Source: Gnetum montanum (taxonomy: Eukaryota; Streptophyta; Gnetopsida; Gnetales; Gnetaceae). From it: DNA of 64,000 nucleotides. The stretch lies in NCBI GenBank assembly GCA_015680685.1, contig MNCI01004788.1, positions 320,093 through 384,092 of the forward strand. The letters run 5' to 3'. Within the stretch, counting starts at the first letter, position 1; every line of letters starts with the position of its first letter. The notes under the pieces were generated by a model. That model was not told where the DNA came from, ran no database searches, and was given only the letters and a program-made list of their open reading frames with translations. Positions 47,221 through 59,157 of the stretch are shown here, piece by piece. The position numbers and the translations under genes were made by a program.

Positions 47221-47840
47221 TTTCTTACCAACCCCTAAACATCTCATTAATTTTCTAAAAGTAGTACTTGTAAAGTAATATCTATTATTAGAAATAAGTG
47301 CCATAAGCATACCAAACCTATTTATCATACTTTGTTGAAAAAACCTAGCTATGGTCATGGATGTACAATCTATTGTAGCCTTTTCCCATTTTGTGTAATA
47401 GTCCACCACAATGATGATGTAGGACTTTTCATTGGACATGGATATGATATAACACATGAAATTGATTTCCCATATATCAAGAGGTTCCAATGGTTGTATT
47501 CATTGTTAAGGACCTTTTAGCCTTGCAATTATTCCTCCATCCTTTTGACATCATTCATAGGAGTTGGCAAATTAGTGTGCATCCTTGAAGACTATAGGTT
47601 AGAAGCAACTTGCCATACAAATTTTGATGGTTATTCTCATGCTCGCATAATGATGTCCACAAGATCGCTCATATGCATCTTGGAGAATCCTTATATGATC
47701 TTCAATAGGTATGCACCATCACATCAATCCATCTTTGTAAATCATATAGAGGTTACTCTATATCTCCATGCAATGCTTAACTTAGTGAAGAAAGTGTTCC
47801 TATTTCTTTTTGTCGAATTTAGTAGAAACCTCTTGTGTGT
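47221..47840 (-). pseudogene. Integrase of H, N-terminal half
   Basis: The open stretch 47490-47218 reads MEPLDIWEINFMCYI, YIIIVVDYYTKWEKA, INRFGMLMALISNNRYYF and KLMRCLGVGKK. Both core Asp residues are replaced by Asn (WEINF, ISNN). Upstream, about 47840-47500 holds a weaker zinc-binding region. It is broken by K exactly where D continues SQANGQVEV. Confidence 0.75.
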
Positions 47841-48664
47841 GTAAATTTTTTTCTCATTAGATATATACTAATGCCATCTTCTTAATTTGAAATTTTTATG
47901 AAATTATGTTGATAAAATTTAAAAAAATACTTGATAACTAGAAAGAAACAAAAAGATCACTCTTGTTGGCAAAGTTTTAGTTGTTAAAAAAATTCTTCAA
48001 CATACTCATATTCATTATTCTAGTTGTTAGGATTATGTAAAATATTCTTAGAAAAAAATTAATCAAATTATTGGCTTATTTTTATAAATCATTTAGAATA
48101 TTTGTACTATTGAAAAAATGATGAAGTTGTTAGCCTTATTACTTGTTATAAGCAAGTGTTTCTTAATTTTGAAACTTCATTTTAGTTGAGTACATCCAAA
48201 AGTAGACTTGCAATTAGTCCAAGATATACCTTCTCAAAATATACTTATATATAGTCCAATTATAACTTTATATAATTTAGAATTTCTCATTGAAATCAAA
48301 CCCATGATCATGAGCTTCTAAATCAAATGTCTTACCAATTAGAATAATACCTATATCATGGAGTGTACCTATATTTCATTTATATATAAAAATATAAAAA
48401 TGGTAACCATGGATTCTCTACTAACTTTCTTTGGTATTTTCTTTTTCATAAATGTCATCTCTATTTGTAGTTCTTATTGTTAAAACAAATCTTCAAAAAC
48501 ATTATCCATGCTAACTAGGAGAGTTTGCCCAATTGAATTGGATTTTCTAGATACAATAAAGCTTACATCAATGTTTTGCTTCATGGGATGAAGGATAAAA
48601 AGCAAGAGAAGTCCATTTATCAACATAGTAAAAGAGTGGTCATGCTTTAGGCTAGATAGTCACT
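47841..48664. other. AT-rich, nothing recognised
   Basis: RT, RNase H and gag of H would be expected here if it were intact; no such motifs are found on either strand. Confidence 0.35.
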
Positions 48665-49545
48665 CATGATAGGCAAGTGATAAGTGCTGGAGCATCCAAC
48701 ACTCTACCATATATGTCACAAGTACTCATGCATGAACATATCTTAATCCACATATGGACAATGTTATTATGCTAGTAGTTGATGTTGAGTTCATGATTGC
48801 TATCTTCCCACTTCAAGTTAGTGAAGTTTGGGTGTTTGTTTTAACTCTTGGTGAGGCATATGATTAGTTGATGTTGTTAGGCTTTGATTACTCCTAGTTA
48901 AGAACATAATGAAAGTTAAGAATAACAATCTAAATCTATGTAATCACAATAATGTAAATCTACTCTAGCCTATAGCGATGAGCATTTGTTCTTGGCTAAT
49001 CATACATGTCTTGGGCTCATGTAACTGCTACTGGGATTACCAAGTGAGTTCACTACTAAGTGAATCAGGTAAAACCACTATTAGGTTACCAAATGATTAC
49101 AATTTAAAGCTTGAAACCAATCATACTCATTCTTCCTTACTAATAAACAAGTAAAGTAAAGTACTTGGAAACATAAATGATTAAACTAAGAAAATAGTAA
49201 AAACTCTACTAAGTAAAATAGTAAAACTAAGTAGATGCTGCAATGATAAAAAGCAATCTTAATACTTATTTCCTATCATGAATTGTGCCCAAGTACATCT
49301 TACTTGAATAAAGATTCTGGACATTTGCTAAACATCACACTATGGGAATTCACTGTATCGTTAAAACTATGAAAACAAACTACAAGAATTTCCCTAAGAT
49401 TGGAATGAAAAAGTTATGGATTGTATTCCCAAGTGTTAGTATTTATACGCTTGCACACATCCTAAGACATTGCATCAATGATGACATAGCATGGATTATG
49501 ATATCATTACTAAGATATCGCAATGCAACAAAAATTGATTATTTC
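48665..49545 (-). repeat. Degenerate LTR L of the same family (possible 5' LTR of H)
   Basis: Aligns with the B/G LTRs through GAGGCATATGATTAG, the CTACTGGGATTACCAAGTGA region and the TATTTATACGCTTGC TATA region. The outer end lacks TCATCA and no PBS is visible at the low end. U3 (49460-49545) mixes GCATCAATGATG and TGATATCATT repeats. Confidence 0.6.
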
Positions 49546-52500
49546 CGAGGCATATAAATATTTAAGAATTTTAGAATTTGTAGTGACTACCTAGTAGCAG
49601 TATTTATTGCAAGGTTTAAAAAGAGAGAAGTTATTGTAAGGGATGAAGATGATTTTCATTATTTTAAAGAGAGTTCATGCTTTTGCAAAGATTTTACGTA
49701 TATAGGGGTTCTTTCATGTGTGGAGGTTAGCATGAGCTGTCATGGCTGAATTCTAATGTTCCTTTTCATATTTTTCAATGGATGGGTTTTTCATGATACC
49801 TTCTTAGAGATGAAAGAAAAGGACATGCAATTTCATAGTTTTGTGTGTTCATGTTAGCATGCATAGATTCAGTGAGGAAGCATGCTTGTGCTACTATAGA
49901 CATTTTTTGATTGTGTCAAAGCATTAGCTTGATGCATGAGCATTCACTATTTCATTAATTTTTAAGGGAATTTTTAATTATTAAGCTTTTCGATGATGAG
50001 GAAAAATCAATGATCCAACAATGTTAAAATAACTACAATCTATTGTTATAATCCGATAAATAAAAGCAAAGGGCTAAAGTAAAATTGCTAATTGTGTTTT
50101 GTAACATATAGTTACACCTAATAGCATTGGCTATAAGGACAGGGCCAAGATAATGTATTTGTACAAGTGGGCATCTCCTTTTGATCAACATTATACATCA
50201 AAGGTAGGGTAGTTGTGAATTGTTTCATAGATAATTGGATTTGAAACAACCATAAGCATGCACATTCTAAAATAACTAAATATGATGCTTTTGGTGTTAT
50301 GCAAATCATTCTCTATAAACTCTTTAATAATGCTACATGCATACATGGAGTCACTTCACATATATCTTGTTAGGTGGAGTGTAGAACCTTGAGCTCTAAA
50401 CATTGCCATGGTTAAAACAATAAAAGTGAATCTTAAATCTACAATTTACAATGAATTTCTAGTTAAATGATTGAAAAAATGAAATAAAACAAGATATATC
50501 AAATTTCAATAAAGCATGATTGATGTAGTGGAGACGATGTGAGTGAGGTACTTGTTTTATCTTCCATAATGATACACATAAATTGAAAATCTAAAATTGA
50601 GATTCCAGTATTTTATTATGCTCAAATAATCCATCTAAATGTGTTGAGATTTAATATAAAAGTCACAAGCCTTGCTAAGTATGATTTTAGAGTAATATGG
50701 TGATATATATTTCTATTAATATTTTGGTAAGAATTATGATTTGTTATGGCATATCCTAATACATTTCAATCCATGTATATATTACCATTCATACTCAAAC
50801 CTATAACCTATTGGTCAAAGAGTTAGTGAGTTACCATTAAGCTAAAACAACATTGGCACTTATTCTTATAATAATATAGAGAAATTTATAAATAAGATTA
50901 CTAATACTAAGTTGTGTTCAATAGATTTTAAGGTCCCATGATCTCCACATGCTTGTAATAAAATAGTTTAGTTTTAATTTCACTACTTTTTTTTATTGTC
51001 AAAGAAGGAAAGCTTGATGGTATCAATCTCTATGTAATGTGCATTATTAATTTATTAGAATAAGCATGATATTTCATCATATTAAAGTTGAATCTAAAAG
51101 ATTGAAAAATGTATAGCAAGAGGATCAAGTCTGTAGACTTTACATACAAGTAGTAGATGATCACCATATTTCATTGGAATGTTGTAAAATGGACATTTTT
51201 AGATGTAGATGATATATTATAAGTAATTATAAATTATAAAGGATTAAAGATACCACTATTCCTATTAAGGAAATATCTTGAATATATGTTCAAACTCTAT
51301 GATTATGGATAAATTTTTTGTACATTGAATTATGTACATATTGATTGGTTTCATAGAAGTAATAAAAATTTTAGAATTTTATCTTTATTTGAGGGGTTTT
51401 TCATCACTTTACTTGTAATTTCTTAAAACATACCATTGTATCCTCATTACTTTTAATCATCTTCTTTTGTAAATATTATTTTCCATTATCATTGCCTTTA
51501 TTTTATTAATCAATGCAACTTGCTTGGATAAATAGATGATCTATTTATAGTTTTCATGATCAATTCTTTCCTTGACACAAACCTAAGTGTATGTATTTAT
51601 GTTACCTGTAGTGATTAAAGAGTCTACAAAAAAATAGCCAAATTAATAAAAATATCTTGCATTTTTAGTGGGAAAAAATTTTCATGACTTTCTAATTTTC
51701 TTAGTTAAATTAGTTTAAAAATAACAAAATTGATCTTTCTAAAAGAATCCTTATATTTTACCAAATATTTTTGATAATCACAAAGTTCTAAGATAAATTG
51801 CATTTTAGACTTTGAAACAAAATGAATAATTTATACAAGTGTGAATTGATTATCATCATGTTGTCATCTTAACCTTTATACTAGTTACATGGGGATGACT
51901 TATTTTCTATCATTCACTTCTATTAAGAGTGAAATAAGTATTAGCACCAAAATCATAAATCTTTTTTTTATGCTTGCACACCAAGTATGTTTAGGAGTGA
52001 ATTGAATACTTTATTTTTCTATTTTTTTTCTTCTATTAATACTACTATTTTAACTTAATAGAGTTGAAAGTGTTTGCATGTACATGGCTAATGATATCAG
52101 TTGTTAGAAAATAAGGTAATGTTTCAATAAAAAAAAACATTATAATTTTTTACATTAAAAAATTAGGGAAGAATTACCAAGGTTATGCCAAAATAGAATA
52201 CATTAAAATAAAATATTTTATGTTAATAACATAGTGAACATATGTTGGTAGTGGAAGGATAGGAACAAGTTGTAAACATTATGTCATGCTCATATACTTA
52301 CGTAGAAATTATTATTTTTATGTCTAGTTAGATGTGTTTGCTGTTTTATTTTGGAAATGGAAATAGAACTAAAAATTCTTAATTACATCCTTGTGAGATT
52401 GAAAAGGGTCTATAGGATAACAAAAAAACATTTTACAAGGCTTTGATATGATCATGATGGGTCTTGAACACCTCATTAAAAAAATAATCCAAAGTTGACG

Positions 52501-52690
52501 CCTCCACCTCAAACAAGTTAGCAAATTTTTTTCCTGAATACTTTATTCAAGTATAAAAGCATTAAATAAAGGATAATTTGAAAAGATATACTCTTCATCT
52601 TCCACTATAGTATGTATAAAAAATCTACAAATGTGTTGATTTCTTTGAGTGATCAATTTCCCTATTTCAATCAATAAATAATGAGATTGG
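49546..52690. other. AT-rich 3-kb stretch, nothing recognised
   Basis: No coding motif, LTR or repeat copy could be identified on either strand; only short spurious ORFs. Confidence 0.4.
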
Positions 52691-52699
52691 GGATTGAGA

Positions 52700-53160
52700 A
52701 CTTAGAAGGGGGGTTGAATAAGTTCCCCAATCAAGTCAAGCTATAGCCACCAAATTAAACACAAAATATATGTGGTTCCCCAAATTGGGTAGTCCACACT
52801 CAGAGGGTAGATTTGTTGCACACCTCTAGACTTTCTTTCTTCCAAAATGTGACTTAGAGGACACCAAAACCTTTACAAGATTTGAGCTCTACTACATAGA
52901 GTTTTGTGATTACAAAATCTCTCAACCTCACAAGGTCCCAACATGCTCAAAATTGGTTTGAAGGGCACCACACTTTGTACAAGCTCTGAGCTGTGCTGAG
53001 TGTTTTTTTGGTATGAAACCACTCAACCCTCCAAGGTCCTAATAAGCTCAAAATGTGATTTTAATGATCCCACAACCTTTACAAAATTGAGCTCCACTCT
53101 AGAGTGTTTTGATGCTGCAAAACCACTTGATCTCAAAAGATCTCAACAAGCTCAATACAT
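52700..53160. repeat. Tandem array of about 105-bp units (three copies)
   Basis: Three imperfect units at about 52845-52950, 52951-53051 and 53052-53155, each starting AAAATtgg/gtg, passing through TTTACAAGATTTGAGCTCT-like and AACCTCACAAGGTCC-like blocks and ending in AAGCTC or ATGCTC. Upstream, GGGGGGTTGAATAAG at about 52710 resembles a phrase I recall from dispersed plant repeats (low confidence). The 112-codon plus ORF at 53000-53338 overlaps the array and is probably incidental. Confidence 0.7.
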
Positions 53161-53496
53161 ATGCCTTCTTGTAAGAAGCACATCAACCCCATATGGCACC
53201 AAAGAGAGAAAAATAAAAACAAGAAATGAGTGTAACTCAAATTACAAATCCTTGTACAATGAAACACACTTCCACTCTCAATCAAAAAATGATGTGGAAA
53301 TTCAAGTACACAAGTACAAAAATAAAGATAGACAATGATGGATTTAATGTTGACAATTCTTGCATAATTCCAAAGAGTTTGGAATCTATTTATAACCTTG
53401 GATTTTCCAAAAACACGTTCGAGTTCATGCAATGGCTATTCAATGATTAGAGTAGACAATTCCTTCAAGATTAGGACGTCTTTTTGTATTTAGCTT

Positions 53497-53622
53497 CAAC
53501 TCTAGGGAGATGTCTCCTTTTAGAATGGGACATCTTTGGGAAGATGTCTATATATATTTATCTTCAACTCTAGGGAGAAATCTCTTTTCAAAATGAGATG
53601 TCTTTGGGGAGATGTATTCCTA
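53497..53622. repeat. Dimeric repeat of about 65 bp
   Basis: CTTCAACTCTAGGGAGA occurs at about 53502 and 53563, each followed by a diverged copy of the same 45 or so bases rich in GATGTCT and ACATCT inverted motifs. Confidence 0.7.
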
Positions 53623-53925
53623 TGAATGCACTCCTCTTGACCAAGATGTCTTCAATTTCTTAGAGACGTCTTCTCAACTTTTGAGCTCTGGTTCTTGAGG
53701 CTTTTTCTCATTGATTTAGCTTATTTTCAATCCTTGGAGCATCGTCATTTAGCTTGTAGTCCTTTTACATGTCCATGCTCTCATCTTTTTCCTATAAAGC
53801 TTTTTGTCTTAATAGCCATGATCCCTTGAGTCCTTGTCCATAATGTGGGGTACCTGTTCTTTTTCCATAAATACAACAATCACAACTAACATTCTTTGTT
53901 CTCCATTTTTCTTAAGTCTTTGTTT

Positions 53926-54375
53926 CTAATTTAGCTTAATTTAGCTTAATTTATTAAATATTTAAAAAACAATAAATGCATAAATAAAACATTTATGCTA
54001 TTTGGAATGCTACAAGGTTTATCAAGAAGCTCATCTTTATTACTGTACACACCAGTGTGGTTCAAGTACAACAGTGTTCAAATAAAGATGTATACACTCA
54101 GTGACTCCTGCTACAAGCATTCCAAGAAAATATTCTAACTTTCAAATAGAAAAATTGTAAGAGCTTTGCTACTACTATGACTTTGATTGCCCATAAACAT
54201 GGTTGGGAGCTTGTATTTATAGTTTTTTCTATAGTACTATGTCAATGGGACCCCATCAATGTAGCAAAGCTCTATCGATTAGGCAAGACCATGTACACTA
54301 CGTCCCATCAATGGAGGCTCATCGATGAGGCTACATCAACGAGGGCCTGTCAATGTAACACTTTGATGCTCATCA
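53926..54375 (-). repeat. 3' LTR of F, truncated
   Basis: Matches 58360-58785 from TTTAGCTTAATTTAGC to GATGCTCATCA; the other half (about 450 bp) is missing. TATA-like TATTTATAG (plus strand) at 54214-54222. U3 repeats TCAATGGGACCCC, CCATCAATGGAGG and CATCGATGAGG at 54240-54350. Confidence 0.8.
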
Positions 54376-54583
54376 TACTTCCATGAATAAATGAAAACAC
54401 ATCTTCAAATTATATTACAAAATTGAAAAGGTATGGGATGATTGACTGACTCTTAACAAAACAAACTGACATGACAAAACTGAGTGCTTGAAAGTACAAA
54501 TTAACAAATTACAAAAATTATGGTATTCATGACATGAAATTGAACACCATGACATGACTACACAAAATTTGATATCACATCCT

Positions 54584-57403
54584 CTAATGGTATGGAGATG
54601 GTGGTGAAGATCAAACAATCTCAAGTAGTGGAGCCTCCTAAGGTTTTGAGGAACCTTCACCAACTTTGGGCATGTGCAATAGCTGAGGTAGCTATGACTA
54701 TCCTACTATGGTTGCAACTTCCAATGGAAGGAAAAAGGCATCACGTAATGCCTTCATCTTCTCCTCCTTGCTTTGGGGATCATTCACAATCCATGTGGCA
54801 TCACCAATGTGGGCTAGAATGGGGACATCCCATGGATAGGGCATTATTGGCAACATATCCTTTACATTGACAAACTAGGTAGTGAACTGTTTACATTCAA
54901 TGTGGAATGTCCTAAATACATTTTGTAGCTCTTATTAGTCATTCATTCTCCTAGCCAAGTTCTCAATAGTTGATCGTTGATTAGTGAATCGTGCCTTAAG
55001 AACTTCAAGTTTAGCATTAGCCATGACAAGCTTGTCCTTGGTAACCTTGTGGTACTTGAACTTGGGCTCATACAACAAGTACGAGCTGGCCACCTACCTC
55101 TTGAGCTCTGACTATGGTCATCCAATAGGGAACATGGCTAGTTTTGCATAATTAAAATTTTCAAGCTCCATATATTCTATCATCTCTGTGATATGCAATT
55201 CCTTTGTGTGGATTTCTACATTGTTGTAGGCATCTATCTTATCAACGATGGGTTGACAAACTTCTTTACCTTGCTGGAGTTGCTAGAGGGCTTCATTTGC
55301 TTTCACCTTCACTAGCTTGATGTGTTTTTTTATTTAGATCCCTTTTTAGACTGACCTACTCTATATAATGATCTTTGACTTTCTCAAATTTGAGAGCTTT
55401 AGATTTCTAGGTGGCTACTTCAATTACAGTTTTCTAGTGAAGGGCATGCACCTCCTCCATGAAGAGATTCCTGTTCTTTGCTATAAATCTCCTCAGTTCT
55501 ATGTTTTCTCTGGCCAGTTGCTCCTATTGATCATGGATGAAATCAATTAATTGTTGCTTGTGCACATCAAAATTTCATAGGTGATGGATCTCTACAGTCA
55601 ATTGGACATTCTCCTAGCTGGTCTGATCCAAGAATTTTTAAATCTTGAGCTGTGTGGATTCTAACCAGGATCTATAGAACACCACTATCTCCATTGCATC
55701 CTCAACCCCTTTTAGTTTTGTATGAAGTTGTTGCATAGTGTTATCTCTTGTCAGTGTCAAGTTTAGAAATACGGGATTGGCAATCTAGGCTCTTAATTCA
55801 ACAACTTTAGTAGCCAAGCATTCATTATGCTCCTTGGCTATTTCAAGCTGCCCCTCCAAGATAATATTCTTGCCCCTTGCCTTTAGCAACTCTAACTGGG
55901 TTGCAGTAATGTTTTTCAGAAGGTTAAATACATCTGGAAGCAATTACCCAATTCCCACTAGTTGATCCAGTAGTTCTTCATGTTGTGTTGCATATATTCT
56001 ATTGCTTTTCATTCCTATAGATGTCTACACATCCTTGAGTGTAGTGATGTGTAATGCTAATGTTGTAGGTGCATTGAGAGTCTTTGTAATATAATCAACA
56101 ACCACTTCTGCTATGGTCTCCTACCTTTGGTATTGCATCACAAATATAGTTTCCCCTTCACACTCCTCCAAGCACACCAAGAAGGTCATAGCATTCCAAG
56201 AGATTTTTGGGAGTGGATGTTATTCTGTGAGAGATACTATGACGTCTTTGGCAGTCAAATTTGACCTCACAGGTAGTTGCATTCTTTGGGCTGAAAAGAT
56301 AGATCCACCGCCACCCATCAAACTAATTCTCTGAGCCACCTCATTTAGGTGGTTCATTGTTGGTCTATACATAGATGGGTCCCTACCACTCATGCCTACT
56401 TGTTGCTCTTGTTCACTCAAGAGCCATTCTTTGTATTCATGCAACTATTGAGTCGTTGTAGTGATGTCTAGCATAGTTTTTTGAGTAGTTGGTGGAGGTG
56501 GTGGTTATTACTCCTTTTCTTGAATAGTGGTTACAGGTGTTTTATCCTTCAACAAAGTTTCCTAATGATGCATGGGAAGGAGAGTGCCTTCCTTCTGCAT
56601 TCATTTTCCTTAAACTACTTCTCCATCTCTAAATAGATTAGCTACGAAAGGTTGACCAGGAATCTCCCACTTAGAGTGGCACATGCTTGAGCAAAGAAGT
56701 TATTGATTTTGCTTGGCCTCATTGTTGGATTGAGGAAAAAGGCCAAAATCTTGTAATAAATTCTCTTTGTTGGTGTAAGTGAGCCAAACTCCTTACAGTC
56801 AACACCATAGTACTAATGAATCCATTCTTACTTAATGTTGGGATCTTCTTGCATTGGGATATTAGCAAGAGTTACCCCTATTTTAGAAAACCCAACCACT
56901 ACAACAATGTCCTGCACTGAATAAGACACTAATATGTCCTTAATTTTCATTGTTGATCCAGGTTTCCTACTATTCCAAAATAAAAATATCTCTTCCATGT
57001 ACAAATCCCTAGTGGAAGTGATGATTGGCCACATGGGAGAGGTCTTTAGTTGGTCCTACACTTCTTTTGGTGCTTGCTCTAGGAATGGGCCAAAGTTTAA
57101 CTCCTAAAGTACTAATTTCTAAACCTCTCGTAATCTAATCTTATTCAAACAAGCCCTTGTCAAGGTCACCGCAGGATTTGTTGGTTGTGCTAGTGCATCA
57201 TCCCAATGGGAGTAGTCTATTTCTACTGCTAGTTCTGGAATCTTTTGGATAGATTCCACTTATGCCTATACTCTAAGAGGACCCATGGCCTAGGTTGCAA
57301 TCAATTCTTCCTAGGGCTATTCTTGGCCCCTTTCCATTATAGGTTGTTTCTCCCTTGGTTGGGATGGCTTTGCTTCTTGTGTATTCTTTCCTTTTGGTGA
57401 CAT
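54584..57403 (-). pseudogene. ORF3 of F, most readable copy
   Basis: Starts MSPKGKNTQEAKPSQPRE at 57403, ends TAG at 54584-54586, about 940 codons with scattered stops. N-terminal domain (about 57110-56650): QLKTSPMWPIITSTRDLY, FLFWNSRKPGS, KIKDILVSYSVQDIVVVVGF, FFLNPTMRPSKINNFFAQA. Linker: a 74-codon open piece (56444-56220) with Gly and Ser runs. Coiled coil (about 56000-54940): LLKARGKNIILEGQLEIAKE, EQLARENIELRRFIAKNRN, KLVMANAKLEVLKARFTNQR. C-terminal block: YPWDVPILAHIGDATWIVND, EEKMKALRDAFFLPLE. It shares the SPxWPI start and WDVP..HIG end with G, so these flank one conserved protein. No signal peptide or transmembrane helix. Function unknown; possibly a structural or accessory protein supplied in trans. 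Confidence 0.65.
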
Positions 57404-57822
57404 CTATGGTCATAACACATCCATGGACTAGTAGATATAATGTGTAACTTTAAAGTTTTGAATACCTTCTCTTGTTAGTTAGCTATACTTTGGCTAAGGT
57501 TGGACAATGGAAAATTGATTATTTTATTAATTATTTATTATAATTGTTACCATAGCTTTTTGGAAAGGTTTAACTCTTGTAATTTGGTGTTTAACAGTTG
57601 GTTTCTTAGTTAAAATTTTGTGAGAGTTAGAAAACATTGTAAAATTTTTTTTGTTAAAAATGGCACATTTGTGGTCCCCATGACAAAGAGCCTACCTCTG
57701 GTAGTTGTAGGGTTGAAGAATAGAGTGATTTGGATAAATAGGTTGGAAGTTATGGGCTAAAAAAAATTGAAAAACTCCTTTGGCATTTGTGAGAAAATGT
57801 AAAATTTTTTAAGTGGGATCAT

Positions 57823-57862
57823 GCATATATATACTATTTTTTCCTTATGTTGATGGGGCCCT
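57823..57862 (-). promoter_or_regulatory. Internal promoter-like region of F, next to PBS
   Basis: TATA-like CATATATATACTATTTT (plus strand 57824-57840), preceded on the minus strand by ATGTTGATGGGGCCC (57848-57862). That phrase resembles ATGTCAATGGGGCCCC in the F 5' LTR U3 (58691-58706). ORF3 starts about 420 bases downstream. Confidence 0.5.
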
Positions 57863-57868
57863 GTATTT

Positions 57869-57886
57869 CTCCCAGAAATAGTGCCA
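57869..57886 (-). other. PBS of F, tRNA-Asp type, decayed
   Basis: Minus strand TGGCACTATTTCTGGGAG; position and first bases match the family, most differences are transitions. One base from the LTR end. Confidence 0.6.
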
Positions 57887-57887
57887 A

Positions 57888-58785
57888 TGATGAGTGGTGA
57901 AGGATATCCCTACCCCCAACCATAGGAATCACAAAGCGTTCACACGCGATCTATTCAAATTTTGTAAACTCCATAGTTTTCTATGCACTAGTCTTCTAGG
58001 TAGTGAACCTTGCCCTATGGTCATTCATTGTCTTCTCAATTACACTTGTGATGTAAAAAGGTATGGTTAAGTGTAATCAAGGTATATGATTTTTGTCATT
58101 TTTATGCTTTATAATAGAGAGATGAAGTGGTTTAATGAATAATTTAATTTAACTACTTAACTAACCTTTAACTAGTCCTAACATAAGCATCTGATCCCAC
58201 TTTCCATACATGTCCTGAACCCATGTATCTATTGCTAGGTTACCAAGCACTATGCTATTGGGTGCACCAAGTAATAATGCTACTGGGATTACCAAGTGAA
58301 TACATGTTTATACTTGAAGCAGTCATACTTATGTACTTAATCTATTTAGCTTAATTGATTAAAGTCTAATTTAGCTTAATTTAGCTTAATTTAGCTTAAT
58401 TGATTAAATATTTAATAAAAATAATGAATGCATAAATAAAACATTTAAGTTATCCAGAATGTTGCAAGGTCTATCAAGAAGCTCGTCTTTATTGTCACAT
58501 ACATTGGTGTGGTTTAGGTACAACAGTGCTCGAATAAATATTCGTACACTTAATAACTCCTACCGCAGGCACTCAAAGAAAATATTCTACTTTCAAATAG
58601 AAAAAACTCTAGAGCTCTACTACTACTATGACTTTGATTACCCTTAAACATGGTTGGGAGCTCATATTTATAGTTTTTACTAAAATACTATGTCAATGGG
58701 GCCCCTTCAATGTAGCAAAAGCTATGTTAATAGGACAACACCATGTAAACGGGGCTTTGTTGATGCGATACTTTGATGCTCATCA
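57888..58785 (-). repeat. 5' LTR of F
   Basis: TGATGAGTGG to GATGCTCATCA, 898 bp. TATA-like TATTTATAG (plus) at 58665-58673. U3 repeats TCAATGGGGCCCC and GTTGATGCG at 58690-58770. A short tandem run of TTTAGCTTAA lies at 58370-58400. Confidence 0.85.
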
Positions 58786-58786
58786 G

Positions 58787-59157
58787 TATGGTAGAAATGT
58801 GAATGCTTAGATGGATGAATGTTACTATAAGAAATAAACTTCATAATATAGACATTAGAGAAAGGCTCGAAGCTACTTTTATTTCAATTAAGCTACAAGA
58901 ATGGTAGCTTAAATGGTTTGCACATGTGCAAAGAATATTAGAGAATGAGCCTCCAATAAAAAGGTTGCTACATCATTGTTCTAGGAAAGCCACCAAAAGG
59001 AAGACAAAAAAAGACTTTGGAAAAAACAATTTAAGATGATTTGAAGAAAATACAAATAAAGAAATATCTAGCTCTTTATATAGGTGAATGGTGAAAAAGA
59101 ACTTATGTAGCCATCCCCATGTTGTTGGAACAAGTTGAGGATGATGATGATGACTTC
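58787..59157 (+). mobile_element. RTE-type LINE, C-terminus and 3' tail
   Basis: Frames read MVEM, MLRWMN, RERLEATFISIKLQEW, LKWFAHVQRILENEPP and RKATKRKTKKDFGK, with stops. This is the C-terminal pattern of plant RTE reverse transcriptases (a MLRWM motif, then IRERL, then RLRWFGHVQR). It ends in a GATGATGATGATGA tail at about 59142-59157, like 8255-8354. The upstream part was removed or displaced by F. Confidence 0.75.

Larger units (their letters stand above)
42994..47840 (-). mobile_element. Element H, integrase side (split by G and K)
   Basis: Minus-strand element with integrase (47840-47221 and 46358-45640), a 3' region including a LINE fragment, the conserved block and an internal promoter-like segment. 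It continues across G as ORF3 (33821-32537) and the 3' LTR (31638-32347). Gag, PR and RT are not found; the degenerate LTR at 48665-49545 may be its 5' LTR. Confidence 0.6.
53926..58785 (-). mobile_element. Element F: ORF3-only member of the LTR family
   Basis: 5' LTR 57888-58785, PBS 57869-57886, internal promoter-like region immediately inside it, ORF3, and a truncated 3' LTR 53926-54375. Gag and pol are completely absent: the PBS is separated from the internal promoter repeats by only a few bases. It is inserted in an RTE LINE, whose frame starts at 58787, against the LTR end. Confidence 0.8.

Noticed and set aside
53000-53338. 112-codon plus ORF
   Set aside because: Begins inside the 105-bp tandem array and overlaps a minus ORF; no recognisable domain.
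54177-54386. 69-codon plus ORF, with a look-alike at 58628-58810
   Set aside because: Both lie in the LTRs of F in antisense to the element; similarity reflects LTR identity, not a gene.
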